A stretch of 64,000 nucleotides of DNA from Methylomonas paludis (GCF_018734325.1 NZ_CP073754.1:1612001-1676000), one strand, 5' to 3'; positions 44,307 to 54,521 are shown, counted from the first letter of the stretch. Notes: a model not told the origin generated them from the sequence alone. Numbers and translations: made by a program.

Positions 44307-45758
44307 CTAAAAAGTATCCGCATTCACCAGAAAATGCACGCCGATGCTGGCGAAATAACCCAGTAAAATCGCCGGACACCATTTCATGTGGCTGCTGAAG
44401 GTGTACTGGCCTTTGGCTTGACCCATCAGACCGATGCCGGGGGCGGAACCGATGGCCAGCAGGCTGCCGCCCACGCCCAGGGTTAGGGTTAGCAACAGCC
44501 ATTGGCCGGGCGGTATGTCCGGGTGCATGGTCAGTACCGCAAACATCAAGGTGCCGTTATCGACAAATGCTGATGACAAACCGATCAGTATATTGGCCAG
44601 ACTGGGGCTGAGTTGACCATACAGGGTATGGGATACCGCATCCAGATAGCCGATATAACCCAGGCCGCCGATACCCATCATGGCGCCGTAAAAAAACAGC
44701 AGGGTATCCCATTCCAGTCGGCCGACTTTTTCAAAAATATCCAGTCTATCAATTTCGATCTGGTTGGCGTTGCTGTCACCACCACCAAAAAACAGGGCAA
44801 ATTCCGATTCGGCTGGAGTGGTGCGGCGCTGACTTTTTTGCAGATAAAAATAATAGAATTGCAGCAGAGCCAGACCAGCCATCATGCCGGCGGCAGCCGG
44901 TAAATGCAGGCTCATGTCAAAACTTACCGCAATGGCAATGGTAATGCCGAATAAAAACACCACTTGTCTGGCGCCGCGCGGCAGTACAACTACTTCTGCT
45001 GCGAGTGTAGGTTTGTCCTTGGGTAAGGTAAAATGCATGGCCAGTGCCGGCACCAAAAAATTGACCATGCAGGGGATGAACAGTTTAAAAAATTGAGTAA
45101 ATTCCAGCATGCCGTGCTGCCAGACAAACAGCGTGGAAATGCCGCCCAAGGGGCTGAAAGAGCCGCCGGCATTGGTGGCAACTATTATATTGATACAACC
45201 CAGAGATACGAATTTGGGATTGTCCTTGCCCACTGCCACGACCACTGCACCCATCAGCAAGCCGGCTGTCAGGCCATTGACTACGCAGGAAATAAAAAAC
45301 ACCAACCAGCCGGTAATCCAGAATAATTGCCTGTAGGTAAGGTTTTTGGTTACCAGCCAGGATTTTAAGGCGGCAAAAATCTGCATATCTTCCATGGCAT
45401 TCAAATAGGTCATGGACACCATAATGAATAGCAATAACTCCATATATGTTTGTAGATTAACCTTAAAGGCCGCCACCGCCTGAGCATCATTACCTTGCTG
45501 CTGATAAACCAGGACGATGGTAAACCAGATTAGTGCTGCCGCCAGCAGCATGGGTTTGGATTTGCGCAGCTCAGTGGCTTCTTCGAACATGGCCGCCACA
45601 TAAGCGGCTACCATCACGGCCAGCGAGAAATAGCCGGCCCAGTGGTGGGTCAAATCCAATGGTTCCAATGCCGGACTGGCTGATTGTGGGTCGGCGTGGC
45701 CCAAAACCGGTAAAAATAAGGTAGCGGCGCCAAACAGGCGGAAAACACGATGCACCAT
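44307..45758 (-). CDS. nhaD: Na+/H+ antiporter NhaD
   Basis: 483 residues, about 12 membrane helices. NhaD-type phrases: SCVVNGLTAGLLMGAVVVAV, IIVATNAGGSFSPLGGISTL and SSAFVDNGTLMFAVLTMHPD, with the charged/Asn residues of the ion path. N-terminal signal-like helix (about 1-22). Exchanges Na+ (or Li+) for protons across the inner membrane; common in salt- or alkali-tolerant gammaproteobacteria. Confidence 0.93.
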   Translation of the reverse strand: MVHRVFRLFGAATLFLPVLGHADPQSASPALEPLDLTHHWAGYFSLAVMVAAYVAAMFEEATELRKSKPMLLAAALIWFTIVLVYQQQGNDAQAVAAFKVNLQTYMELLLFIMVSMTYLNAMEDMQIFAALKSWLVTKNLTYRQLFWITGWLVFFISCVVNGLTAGLLMGAVVVAVGKDNPKFVSLGCINIIVATNAGGSFSPLGGISTLFVWQHGMLEFTQFFKLFIPCMVNFLVPALAMHFTLPKDKPTLAAEVVVLPRGARQVVFLFGITIAIAVSFDMSLHLPAAAGMMAGLALLQFYYFYLQKSQRRTTPAESEFALFFGGGDSNANQIEIDRLDIFEKVGRLEWDTLLFFYGAMMGIGGLGYIGYLDAVSHTLYGQLSPSLANILIGLSSAFVDNGTLMFAVLTMHPDIPPGQWLLLTLTLGVGGSLLAIGSAPGIGLMGQAKGQYTFSSHMKWCPAILLGYFASIGVHFLVNADTF

Positions 45759-45975
45759 ATGCTCCTAATGGTAAGCGGTTAGTGTAGGGTTGGCTGCAAG
45801 CCGGTCTTGTGGGATATAAACACTATCATGTCTAGCAAGTATAAAGACAGGCATCCGGCCGATGCCGGGTATTATAGCCTATCGCTGGTCGTGATTGAGC
45901 CGGGGCGGTGATTTTGGCAAACTTGGCCGCTTGGTCATACAATAAGCTTTTAATGACACTCTCAAGGCTAGATAT

Positions 45976-46185
45976 ATGACATTTAAACCGTGTATTGACG
46001 AATGCACCAAAGACGGCAGCCATTGTGCGGGTTGTGGCCGTTCACATCAGGAAATAGCCGAAACCAAACAGCTGGTAAAAACTGCCGTCGAGTTTATTCG
46101 CGCCCAACAATACGATAATCCGGAGGATTTTGTGGCGGCGATCAGTAGAAGTATTTTGAAAAAACTGTCTAAACCAGTCGAGTAG
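45976..46185 (+). CDS. Small Cys-rich DUF1289-like protein
   Basis: 69 residues. Four Cys in CIDECTKDGSHCAGCGRSHQ (C-x3-C-x7-C-x2-C) resemble DUF1289 proteins (CIxxCxxxxxxxCxGCGR), a likely metal or Fe-S site. The C-terminal half is helical. ATG preceded by a weak ribosome-binding site. Divergent from nhaD. Confidence 0.7.
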   Translation: MTFKPCIDECTKDGSHCAGCGRSHQEIAETKQLVKTAVEFIRAQQYDNPEDFVAAISRSILKKLSKPVE

Positions 46186-46298
46186 TCGGTATTAATCGAG
46201 TGAAATATTGGTCTGGTACGTTAAGCCATAAAAACGCCATATAGGCGCCATTATCGGGTTTTGTATCTTAATCTGGGTGGTCGCTGCATTTTAAAATA

Positions 46299-46410
46299 AG
46301 GTAATTATTTAGCCTAAATTTATGAAGTTTCTTTTTAAACAAATGGTTATATTAGAATGATACGCTGCACTGCGTTTAACATATCCTATAACTACTTGTA
46401 TATTAAAGAG
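46299..46410 (+). repeat. Dispersed palindromic repeat, copy 3
   Basis: In the 385-bp gap before the Gly-rich protein. GGTAATTATTTAGCCTAAAT, arms AAACAAATGGTTATA / TATAACTACTTGT around GATACGCTGCACTGCG, TTTAACATATCC. Related to copies at 29748 and 35931 and to the 12.6-kb array. No gene is seen in this gap. Confidence 0.8.
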
Positions 46411-46569
46411 ATAATTAGACGCTGAATAGTGTCTAATTATTTAGTGTAACTAATTTTTATTGGTATTTTATTGGTTGACTTTGTCGATTGATTGGTCTAA
46501 AGTTTGGCGCAAACAGCATGGTTTCGGCTGTGCGCGCCTTTTTACCTATACCCGATCAGGACTAAGCTC

Positions 46570-49500
46570 ATGCAATGGATTATCAAGCGTTTAGTTGGCT
46601 CTGGCATATTGCTGGGTCTGATGTTGCAGGCGCCGGTTGTGCTGGCGAATACCATTAATGTAACCGGCACCAACGGCGCTTATGGCGCTGACGGGGCAGT
46701 CGGCGGTGACGGCGCAGCCGCGCCCGCGCTGGCTCCGGCAGCGGCCACTGGTGATGCCTATAATTCTGAAACAGTTTATGGCGGTCAGGGCGGGGGTGGC
46801 GGCAACGGGCGTTGTGGTGGTGGCTCAGGTTGTCCCAATCCGGCACCAGGTGGCAATGCCGGTGCCGGTGGGGCTGGCGGCGCTGCCACCGCAACGGCAA
46901 TTGGTCTGAAAAATTCTGGTGATGTTCAGGCTGTCTCCAATGCCCAGGCTGGCGCTGGTGGCAGTTCCGGCTCGGCTGGCGTCAGCGGTGGCTTGGGTAA
47001 TGTCGGGGGTGTTGGTGGTAATGCGGTTGCGACCAGCAGCGCGATTACCAGTGGCAGTGGTTCGGCTTATAGTAGTGCTGCTGCTGCGGGCGGTGCGGGT
47101 GGTAATTCCGACGGTAATGATCCCAACGGCGGTGGCTCTGGAGTCAGCACACTGGGCGGTACCGGTAGCGCCACGGCTTACGGACAATCAGATACTGGTT
47201 CTGTGAGTGTGCTGACCAATATTCATGGTGGCGATGGCGGCAGCAGTTATCAATTTCACAACGGCGCTGACGGCGTTGCTGAGGCCATCACCAATTCGGT
47301 TAGCGGCCAGACTAGCGGCTCATTAAGTCTGACTCAACGAGTAACTGGCGGTAATGGCGGGTCGGTTTATGATCCCAGCGGCGTCCTGAATGGTGGTCGC
47401 GGTGGTGACGGCAGTTCGGTGCTGCAATTGAATGACAATAAGGCCAGTTATCTGAGTCTGACAATCTCAGGTGCAGGCGGCACAGGCGGCGCCAGTACCG
47501 GTGGCGCTGTGAGTGGGGCGGGTGGTAATGGCAGCGCCAATTTGACTGTCACTGGCATAGGCACTATTTACAGTTCGGTCAGTTCGCAGGGTGGTACCGG
47601 CGGCGGTGGAACGCCACTCTATGGTAGTGTGTTTGCCAACGGCGGTGCGGGTGGAGATGGTTTTGCCAGCAGTATTGTCAGTAGCACTGGGGCAAACAGT
47701 GTGTCCGGTGCAGCCAGTACTCAGGGTAATCGCGGTGGTCAGACTAATGGGGTTGGTCACACTGCCGGCGCAGGCGGAGGAGCGACCGGCTATAGCAGCG
47801 CCGCCAGCGATAGCGGTCAGGTTAATGCTTCGCTGTCACTCACCGGCGGCCATGGCGGTGATGCTTCGCAAGGCGCTAACGGAGGTGCCGGGGCCAGTGT
47901 ATCGGCTAATAATCTGGTGACTGGTAGTACCAGTGGCTCACTGAGTTTGAGTCAAACTCTGACGGCTGGTAGCGGCGGGCTGACCGATAGCGGTATTGCC
48001 GGCAGTGCCGGTCATGCGATTTCCGTGTTTAATGAAAGTAACAGCACCGCTCAATCATTCACCGGCAGTTTTTCCGCCAATGGCGGTAACGGCGGCACAG
48101 CAGGCACTGGCGGTACCGCCCAAGCCGGGTCTTATGCACAGGAAAACGATCAATTTAGTTTGACCGGTAACGGCGGCGGCAATCTGAATCTTACTGCCTA
48201 TACTTATGGCGGCTCCGGGGGATATGGCGGCGGCCTATATTCCAATGACACCGGCAGTGGCGCGCAGGGCGGTACGGCCTCTGCTAATGTGGCGGCTAGT
48301 GCCGATACGGTGAACACCACAAACGTCAGGGCAGGGGCAAGTGTGAACGGTGGTAGTGGCGGGGTTGGCAGTGGTGCAGGGCAGATTGGTGGTAACGGCG
48401 GCAGCGTGTCGCAAGTCAGCGTCTCAGCCGTTAATACGCTTTCAACGGCTGTTGCCACAGCTAATGCCAAAGGCGGCGATGGTGGCGCCGGTAAAAATGG
48501 TGCTTCCGGCGGTAATGGGGGTGCGGCCATCCTGAATAATGCGGCCACCATCAGTACCGGCGGGGCTGGTACCATCACCCAAACGGCAAACGCTGGTGGT
48601 GGCGGTCAGGCCAGTGGCGCGGGTGGGGTGTCTGGCAATGGTGGTCAGGCTGTATCGAATTTAAGCTTGCCGGGGTTTTTGGGTTCCAGTTTGAATGCCA
48701 GTAGTGTGGCATATGGTGGTACCGGGGTGAGCGGGGTTAATGGCGCCGGGGATGGTAATGGCGGTAATGCCAGCGCCAGTCTTCAGGTGGCGGATTTATC
48801 GACAAGCGCGACGACGGTGACCGGATCGGCTTATGCCGTCGGCGGTGTCATTGTCAGCGGAGCGGGGGTGGCGGGTAGCGCCAGCGCCAATGCCGCGGTA
48901 CAGGGCTTGGGTAGTATTGATGTGGTGTCTCAGGCGAATGCGAAAAGTGATAGCGCTGCCAGTTCTCAGGCCAGCAGTACCTCGCAGACCAGCGCTAGCG
49001 GTGCACCTATCCAATCGATTGCGATTGCCGCCGATCAGTCCACCGGCAATGTGTATAGCCGTACTTTTGCCAACACCGGCGGTAATTTGTACACACTAGG
49101 CCCCAACTTGACTAATTTTTCCACCGCCTGGGGCGCAGCCGTGCCGGATGTAAACAGTGTATTGGCGGCGGGCGGTTTTAGTGATGCCAATACCAGTGAT
49201 TATGTGCATACCAGCGCTGCGAACTGGAGTCATACTGATGAATTTATCATCGACTTGAATCAAGTGGCTTTGAGTGGTATCAATGGCTCTTTTAGCGGCG
49301 CTGCCAGTTGCGCGGCTTGCACAATACATTTTGATTTTCACCAAACTACGGTGGGGCATTATGATGAGATATTCGTTATCTCTACTATCGTTGGCGCTAA
49401 ATTAGGCGACAATTTTTACCTTAATTTCAGCATTACCGACCCACTGGGTAGCGCTGGCCCCATTTTCAGTCACGATTATGCGTCTGCCGCTGATTTTAAT

Positions 49501-49629
49501 CAGGCCTTCAGTAGCGGTTTGACGGTTAATTTGGGCGCCGTGCCGCCGGCAGTGGTACCGGTACCGGCCAGCGGCTTATTGATGCTGGCTGGGTTGGGGA
49601 TGCTGGGTTGGCGGAGCCGGTTGGTGTAA
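46570..49629 (+). CDS. Very Gly-rich repeat protein with PEP-CTERM sorting signal
   Basis: 1019 residues from the ATG at 46570 (upstream frame to 46504 is not supported; AGGA lies 8 bp ahead). Signal peptide (about 1-27). The body (about 30-800) is dominated by GG-x-GG motifs (GGAGGNSDGNDPNGGGSG; GGNGGTAGTGGTAQAG) and looks superficially like mycobacterial PE_PGRS proteins, but is probably an unrelated low-complexity surface repeat. The last ~180 residues lack these motifs. C-terminus VPVPASGLLMLAGLGMLGWR plus SRLV is a textbook PEP-CTERM signal, so export and exosortase processing are expected. Confidence 0.85.
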   Translation: MQWIIKRLVGSGILLGLMLQAPVVLANTINVTGTNGAYGADGAVGGDGAAAPALAPAAATGDAYNSETVYGGQGGGGGNGRCGGGSGCPNPAPGGNAGAGGAGGAATATAIGLKNSGDVQAVSNAQAGAGGSSGSAGVSGGLGNVGGVGGNAVATSSAITSGSGSAYSSAAAAGGAGGNSDGNDPNGGGSGVSTLGGTGSATAYGQSDTGSVSVLTNIHGGDGGSSYQFHNGADGVAEAITNSVSGQTSGSLSLTQRVTGGNGGSVYDPSGVLNGGRGGDGSSVLQLNDNKASYLSLTISGAGGTGGASTGGAVSGAGGNGSANLTVTGIGTIYSSVSSQGGTGGGGTPLYGSVFANGGAGGDGFASSIVSSTGANSVSGAASTQGNRGGQTNGVGHTAGAGGGATGYSSAASDSGQVNASLSLTGGHGGDASQGANGGAGASVSANNLVTGSTSGSLSLSQTLTAGSGGLTDSGIAGSAGHAISVFNESNSTAQSFTGSFSANGGNGGTAGTGGTAQAGSYAQENDQFSLTGNGGGNLNLTAYTYGGSGGYGGGLYSNDTGSGAQGGTASANVAASADTVNTTNVRAGASVNGGSGGVGSGAGQIGGNGGSVSQVSVSAVNTLSTAVATANAKGGDGGAGKNGASGGNGGAAILNNAATISTGGAGTITQTANAGGGGQASGAGGVSGNGGQAVSNLSLPGFLGSSLNASSVAYGGTGVSGVNGAGDGNGGNASASLQVADLSTSATTVTGSAYAVGGVIVSGAGVAGSASANAAVQGLGSIDVVSQANAKSDSAASSQASSTSQTSASGAPIQSIAIAADQSTGNVYSRTFANTGGNLYTLGPNLTNFSTAWGAAVPDVNSVLAAGGFSDANTSDYVHTSAANWSHTDEFIIDLNQVALSGINGSFSGAASCAACTIHFDFHQTTVGHYDEIFVISTIVGAKLGDNFYLNFSITDPLGSAGPIFSHDYASAADFNQAFSSGLTVNLGAVPPAVVPVPASGLLMLAGLGMLGWRSRLV

Positions 49630-49669
49630 TGCCAAAGTTATTCACCGTATTGAAAAATAGACGCTGTAG

Positions 49670-49755
49670 CCTCGATGAAACGCAGTGGAATCGAGGAACA
49701 TCGAAGCAGATTGACCTAAAAACGCGATAGGATGCTTCGAAGATGCGTGGTCAAA
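49670..49755 (+). repeat. Solitary relative of the 166-bp array unit
   Basis: CCTCGAT / ATCGAGG hairpin (49670-49696) followed by text homologous to the unit's later part: ACATCGAAGCAGATTGACC, TAAAAACGCGATAGGATGC, TTCGAAGATGCG. Shows the unit also exists singly. Confidence 0.7.
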
Positions 49756-49785
49756 TCACTTAAAAGTTAGGCAACTACCCCCAAC

Positions 49786-50481
49786 TTAAACCTTTAAACG
49801 ATACCCCACTCCAGACTCGGTGAGCAGCAGCTTGGGCTGGGTGGGTTCTGCCTCCAGCTTTTGGCGCAACTGGCTCATGTAAATGCGTAAATAATGGGCG
49901 TTTTCCTGATAAGACGGCCCCCATACTTCCTTTAATATTTGCTGGTGGGTCAGTACTTTTCCGGCGTGTTTGATTAGTACCGTCAATAGCCGGTATTGGA
50001 TGGGGGTCAGATGCACCTCCTGTTCATCGATAAACACCAGACGATTTTGCAGATCCACCTTTAAATTGGCGCTAACAAAAATATCGGATTGGCCAAGTTC
50101 GGCTGTGCGCAAGGCATGGCGCAGTGCCACCCGAATCCGGGCCAGCAGTTCACCAAATCCGAATGGCTTGCTTAAATAATCGTCGGCACCAGCATCCAGG
50201 GCATCAATTTTATGCTGTTCGCTGTTACGGGCAGACAGCACAATAATCGGCACACTGCTCCAGGCTCGTACTGCTTTGATGACTTCAACACCATCCAGAT
50301 CGGGTAGGCCCAAATCCAGGATCAGCAAATCCGGTTTGCGCACACCGGCTTCGATAATGCCCTGTTTGCCGGTTTCTGCTTCAAATACGGTAAAGCCCTG
50401 GGTGCTCAGGCTGGTGCGCAGAAAGCGCCGGATCGGCGGATCGTCTTCTATGATAATAATAACCGGATCACTTTTGGCCAT
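49786..50481 (-). CDS. kdpE: KdpE response regulator
   Basis: 231 residues. OmpR-type: phospho-Asp in LLILDLGLPDLDGV (about 54), Thr/Lys switch (SKPFGFGEL), C-terminal winged helix (LTPIQYRLLTVLIKHAGKVL, RIYMSQLRQKLEAEP). Positive regulator of kdpFABC in K+ starvation. Starts 3 bp after kdpD stop region, so one operon. Confidence 0.95.
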   Translation of the reverse strand: MAKSDPVIIIIEDDPPIRRFLRTSLSTQGFTVFEAETGKQGIIEAGVRKPDLLILDLGLPDLDGVEVIKAVRAWSSVPIIVLSARNSEQHKIDALDAGADDYLSKPFGFGELLARIRVALRHALRTAELGQSDIFVSANLKVDLQNRLVFIDEQEVHLTPIQYRLLTVLIKHAGKVLTHQQILKEVWGPSYQENAHYLRIYMSQLRQKLEAEPTQPKLLLTESGVGYRLKV

Positions 50482-50483
50482 GC

Positions 50484-53216
50484 TTACTCTGCCGGTACGG
50501 GTGGTGGATGATCAAGCGGCAGCACAAAGCTGAACTCGGCGCCGCCGCCGTGCCGGTTGGCGGCATGAATATGGCCGCCATGGACTTCGACGATGGCCCG
50601 GCAAATTGCCAAGCCTAAGCCTACACCACTTTGTGCCGCTTCGTGACGGGTTTGATAAAATTTTTCAAATAAGCGCTCTTCCTGACCTGCCGGTATTCCC
50701 GGCCCGCGATCGGATACGCTGATCTGCACTTCTTGCGGAGAAGCCGCCACGGTAATCTCTAGGGCTGTATCTGCCGGTGTGTAACGTACGGCGTTTTCCA
50801 GCAGGTTGATCAATACCTGCTCTATCATGACGGCATCGGCATAAATCATCGGCATCCCGCTAGGCAGATAAACTTGTACCTGGCGACCGGCCAATTGTTT
50901 TTGCGCCACAGTCAGCACAGTGCCTATCACTTCTTCCACCGGATGCCATTGCTTGTTCAACTCCAGCACACCGGCGTCAAGGCGAGCCATGTCCAGAATA
51001 TTATTAACCAGGCTGGACATACGTTCGGCTTCATCAACGATGGCCTTGCTCAAATCCAGTTTATCCTGATTCTGCAATTGGCCCTGGTCTTCGGCCAAGG
51101 CACTGGCCGAACCGATAATGGTGGCCAATGGCGTGCGCAAGTCATGAGAAATGGCGCTGAGCAAGGAATTACGCAGACGTTCCGCTTCTATCTGGCTATG
51201 GGTGAGCCGGGCGTGTTCTGCCAGCCGAATTCGGGCGATAGCCTGGCCTATTTGGCGCAAAAAGGTTTCCAGTAATTTTTGCTGTTCCGGTAAAAACACC
51301 CGGCGCAGATTGACCGGCAGCAAAGCCAGCACACCCACCACTTTGTCTTCGTCTTTAAACGGAAAATAAATAGCTGCCGCACCGGGCAGGGTGTTAGTGC
51401 CTTGGCCGGCCATTTCATTATGATCAAACACCCATTGCGCCACACTTAAATCCGCACCTAATAGCGATTCGGTCAGCGGAGCCTGGCGCGGGTAGACGAT
51501 ACGGCCTTGTTTATTGGGAAACAGAATCACGGTGCGGCTGCTGAATTCCGAATTAAGATGCCGCACAGCAGTGCGCACCACTGCGTCTACGCTCTGACTG
51601 CCGGATAAGTCTTTGCTCATGGCATACAGCACCGCTGCCCGGCGTTCCCGATGCGCGGCCACTTTGGCCTGAGAGCGGACATTGACGGTCAGATTGCTGA
51701 TCACCATACCCACTACCAACATAGCCAGCAGTGTGATTAAAAACTGGCTGTCCGCTACTGAAAAACTGTAATAAGGCTCCACAAACAAAAAGTCGCAGAT
51801 GCCTACCCCCAGGACCGAAGCCACAATTGACGGGCCACGGCCAAACCGAGTGGCGATATAGACCACGCCAAGCAGATAGACCATCACCAGATTGGCCAGC
51901 TCCAGGCGGCCAAATACCAGATGCCCTACCAGAGTGCTGAGCAGGGTGACACCCACTGCCCAAATATAGCCGACGTAGCGTTTTTTAGTTTTGGAGGGGA
52001 TACGCTGGCGTAAGCCCGGTAAGGAGCCGCGTTTGAACAAGGACAGCTCACTGGCGTTATCGCCACGGTCTTCCTGATGGGGGCTGCCCAATAAATAAAT
52101 GTTGATATTATGGGCATGGCTGATCAGTACATCGACCACCGATCCCATCAGCCAGCGCCGCCAGCCGCGCCGGGCAGGTTTGCCCAGCACTATTTTGTTG
52201 ATATTGCGTTCTCTGGAAAACCGGATAATGGCTTCACTGAGTTCCGGGGCGCTTAGGGTCACGGTTTCTGCCCCCAGTTGTTCCGCCAGACGCAGAATCC
52301 GCAGCACGGAATCGCGTTTTTCCGCAGACATGCGCTGCAATTCCGGCGTTTCCACATAAGCCACTATCCATTCAGCCCGCAGGCTGGTGGCCAATCGTTT
52401 CCCAGCCCGCACCAGGCGTTCCGCCAAGGGGCTGGGGCCGATACAGACTAGGATGCGTTCGTTGACCTGCCAGACATCGCGAATGGCATGGCCATCCCGA
52501 TAATCCAGCATTTGGGCGTCCACCCGGTTAGCGGTGTGGCGTAAGGCCAGTTCCCGCAAGGCAATCAGGTTACCTTTACGGAAAAAATGTTTAATCGCTT
52601 CCTGAGCCTGTTGCGGCAAATAAATTTTGCCTTCTTTAAGGCGCAGCAATAATTCGTCCGGCGGTAAATCGACCAGTTCTATTTCGTCGGCATCTTCAAA
52701 TACGGTATCGGGCACAGTTTCCCAGACTCTGATCCCGGAGATTTGGCCGATATCATCATTCAGACTTTCCAAATGCTGCACATTAAGGGCGGTATAGACA
52801 TCTATGCCGGCATCCAGCAGTTCGTAGATATCCTGCCAACGTTTGGGATGCCGCGAACCGGGGGCATTGGTATGGGCCAGTTCATCCACCAGTATGATGG
52901 CAGGCCGCCGCTTGATGGCGGCATCAATATCAAATTCCGATAAAACTGTACCTTTATATTCAATTTTTCGTCCCGGCAGCACCTCCAAACCTTCCAGCAT
53001 GGCCTGAGTGTCCTTGCGACCGTGGGTTTCCACCAGACCCACCACCACATCCAGGTTTTCATTGCGGCGCTCGCGTGCCGCCATCAGCATGGCAAAGGTT
53101 TTACCAACCCCGGCGGCCGCACCAAAGAAAATCTTCAGCCGTCCGCGCCGCGCTTTGGCGTTATCCCGTTCTACCCTGGCCAACAATTCATCTGGATCGG
53201 GCCGTTCCTGCATCAT
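50484..53216 (-). CDS. kdpD: KdpD sensor histidine kinase
   Basis: 910 residues. N-terminal KdpD domain with Walker A GAAAGVGKT (about 31-39) and VELAHTNAPGSRHPKRWQD, a Usp domain (about 250-370), four membrane helices (about 405-500), a GAF-like region, HisKA with phospho-His in LLSAISHDLRTPLATIIGS (about 680) and HATPase_c (DRGPGIPAGQEERLFEKFYQ). Senses K+ limitation/turgor. No kdpFABC lies in the window: a 2-TM K+ channel sits directly upstream instead. Confidence 0.95.
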   Translation of the reverse strand: MMQERPDPDELLARVERDNAKARRGRLKIFFGAAAGVGKTFAMLMAARERRNENLDVVVGLVETHGRKDTQAMLEGLEVLPGRKIEYKGTVLSEFDIDAAIKRRPAIILVDELAHTNAPGSRHPKRWQDIYELLDAGIDVYTALNVQHLESLNDDIGQISGIRVWETVPDTVFEDADEIELVDLPPDELLLRLKEGKIYLPQQAQEAIKHFFRKGNLIALRELALRHTANRVDAQMLDYRDGHAIRDVWQVNERILVCIGPSPLAERLVRAGKRLATSLRAEWIVAYVETPELQRMSAEKRDSVLRILRLAEQLGAETVTLSAPELSEAIIRFSRERNINKIVLGKPARRGWRRWLMGSVVDVLISHAHNINIYLLGSPHQEDRGDNASELSLFKRGSLPGLRQRIPSKTKKRYVGYIWAVGVTLLSTLVGHLVFGRLELANLVMVYLLGVVYIATRFGRGPSIVASVLGVGICDFLFVEPYYSFSVADSQFLITLLAMLVVGMVISNLTVNVRSQAKVAAHRERRAAVLYAMSKDLSGSQSVDAVVRTAVRHLNSEFSSRTVILFPNKQGRIVYPRQAPLTESLLGADLSVAQWVFDHNEMAGQGTNTLPGAAAIYFPFKDEDKVVGVLALLPVNLRRVFLPEQQKLLETFLRQIGQAIARIRLAEHARLTHSQIEAERLRNSLLSAISHDLRTPLATIIGSASALAEDQGQLQNQDKLDLSKAIVDEAERMSSLVNNILDMARLDAGVLELNKQWHPVEEVIGTVLTVAQKQLAGRQVQVYLPSGMPMIYADAVMIEQVLINLLENAVRYTPADTALEITVAASPQEVQISVSDRGPGIPAGQEERLFEKFYQTRHEAAQSGVGLGLAICRAIVEVHGGHIHAANRHGGGAEFSFVLPLDHPPPVPAE

Positions 53217-53319
53217 ACCGATCCACCTGTACGTGTTAATCCTGTCATAAGTATCCTAAGATTATCCAACCCCATATAAATCACTGCCGTCGGTCGCCAA
53301 GTCAGAACGGCCATGCTGT

Positions 53320-53805
53320 TTATTCAACCGGTTTATTTGCCTGACCAGCTTCCAGCTCGGCAATGCGCTGGTGCAGTTTGGCCAGTTCATCCAGTATCAG
53401 CTGTTCGCCGCTGCTGACGATAATGGCATCGCTATTCTGCTGCCATTGGCGATTCTCAGTCAGGGCATGCAGATTACGCCCGATCAGGGCTACTGATACC
53501 AGCGCGGTAAACAGTGAAAACAATACCAGTCCCAATAAAATCAGGCATGCCGACAATAAACGGCCAAAAAATGATATCGGCACCACATCCCCAAAACCCA
53601 CATGGGTCATGGTCACCCAGGCCGACCAAATGCCATCCATTGGTGAGGTGACATTGGGATCAATAATAAACAGTACCAAACCCACGCTTAGTGTCACCAT
53701 TAAGGCCAGTAAGATCAAATAACCTAAATGTCTGGATTTGAATAAATCCAGCCTTAGTGAATTACCCCAGTGCAAGGCGTTTTGAAAATCCGCTAACCAG
53801 TTCAT
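53320..53805 (-). CDS. Two-helix potassium channel-like protein
   Basis: 161 residues. Two membrane helices (about 27-50; 86-112) with a pore loop MTHVGFGDVVP, a TVGYGD-type selectivity filter (THVGFGD). A C-terminal coiled-coil-like tail (about 140-160). Probably a tetrameric K+ (or cation) channel. Located 104 bp upstream of kdpD on the same strand, so it may be under K+ control. Confidence 0.85.
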   Translation of the reverse strand: MNWLADFQNALHWGNSLRLDLFKSRHLGYLILLALMVTLSVGLVLFIIDPNVTSPMDGIWSAWVTMTHVGFGDVVPISFFGRLLSACLILLGLVLFSLFTALVSVALIGRNLHALTENRQWQQNSDAIIVSSGEQLILDELAKLHQRIAELEAGQANKPVE

Positions 53806-53906
53806 ATTTGTCTCTCCTCTATTGTTATCACGGCTAAATCAGGCCGATTTTATTGATATTTAAATACCCTGCCAAAATGGCTGTGTGGGTAGCAGCCATT
53901 TTAAGC

Positions 53907-54278
53907 TTAAATCATCCGTTCAGCACAACCGGCCAGTAAAACAGCACGTTGCGACTGCGCAGCATTAGCCGCTGCCAGATTTACTGATTTAGGCAGCCAG
54001 TTCAGATGCAGGCTCAATCCGGCTTTTGACAACAAAATAACTTCGGCACCGGGTATGCAGCTTAAATGAGCGATCAAATTAAAGCTGCCTGGGTAACCGG
54101 GATTAACGCAAACTTTCGGTTTATCGCAACGACGGCAGATAAAATCCAATATGGCCGCAGGGGCACTGGCGGTATCAGGAAAGGTGCTGGAAAACCGGCA
54201 CACCCCCTGTTCCCAAATAACCACAATCCACTCCTGAGTATCAGTTTTATCTATGCCTACGTAACTACGACTGTCCAT
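53907..54278 (-). CDS. Hypothetical protein, RNase-H-like N-terminus
   Basis: 123 residues. N-terminus YVGIDKTDTQEWIVVIWEQG followed by an Asn-Pro-Gly segment (VNPGYPGSFNLIAHLSC) vaguely resembles the first DEDD part of IS110-type transposases, but no catalytic continuation exists. Could be a remnant or an unrelated protein. Rich in Cys (6). Confidence 0.4.
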   Translation of the reverse strand: MDSRSYVGIDKTDTQEWIVVIWEQGVCRFSSTFPDTASAPAAILDFICRRCDKPKVCVNPGYPGSFNLIAHLSCIPGAEVILLSKAGLSLHLNWLPKSVNLAAANAAQSQRAVLLAGCAERMI

Positions 54279-54521
54279 TTATATTCCTGGTAGTTGAAAA
54301 CGCCATCAGTTTAGGCAAAATCCCATAAAAAATTTATAAATATTTACCAGGCATTCGTATTATCATTTATTTTCAGTGTCTTATGCACACATAAGCCGTT
54401 TGCAGGGATTTGATATTCAATTTCTTTGCTCCGGTTTAGACAAGCCCAATTTCCACGGTAAGCTCCCGGTGTGATTAAAATTATTCTTTAGACAAAGCCG
54501 GACAGGGCAGGAGGAGAACCA

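Noticed and set aside
45832-46023. Minus-strand ORF antisense to the DUF1289-like gene start
   Set aside because: Shadow frame without family; the plus-strand Cys motif is the supported one.
46655-49359. Antisense and overlapping ORFs within the Gly-rich gene
   Set aside because: Low-complexity GC-rich shadow frames without starts or homology; the PEP-CTERM frame is clearly the real one.
53907-54278. Intact IS110 transposase
   Set aside because: Only a vague N-terminal similarity; no catalytic C-terminal part, no ends.
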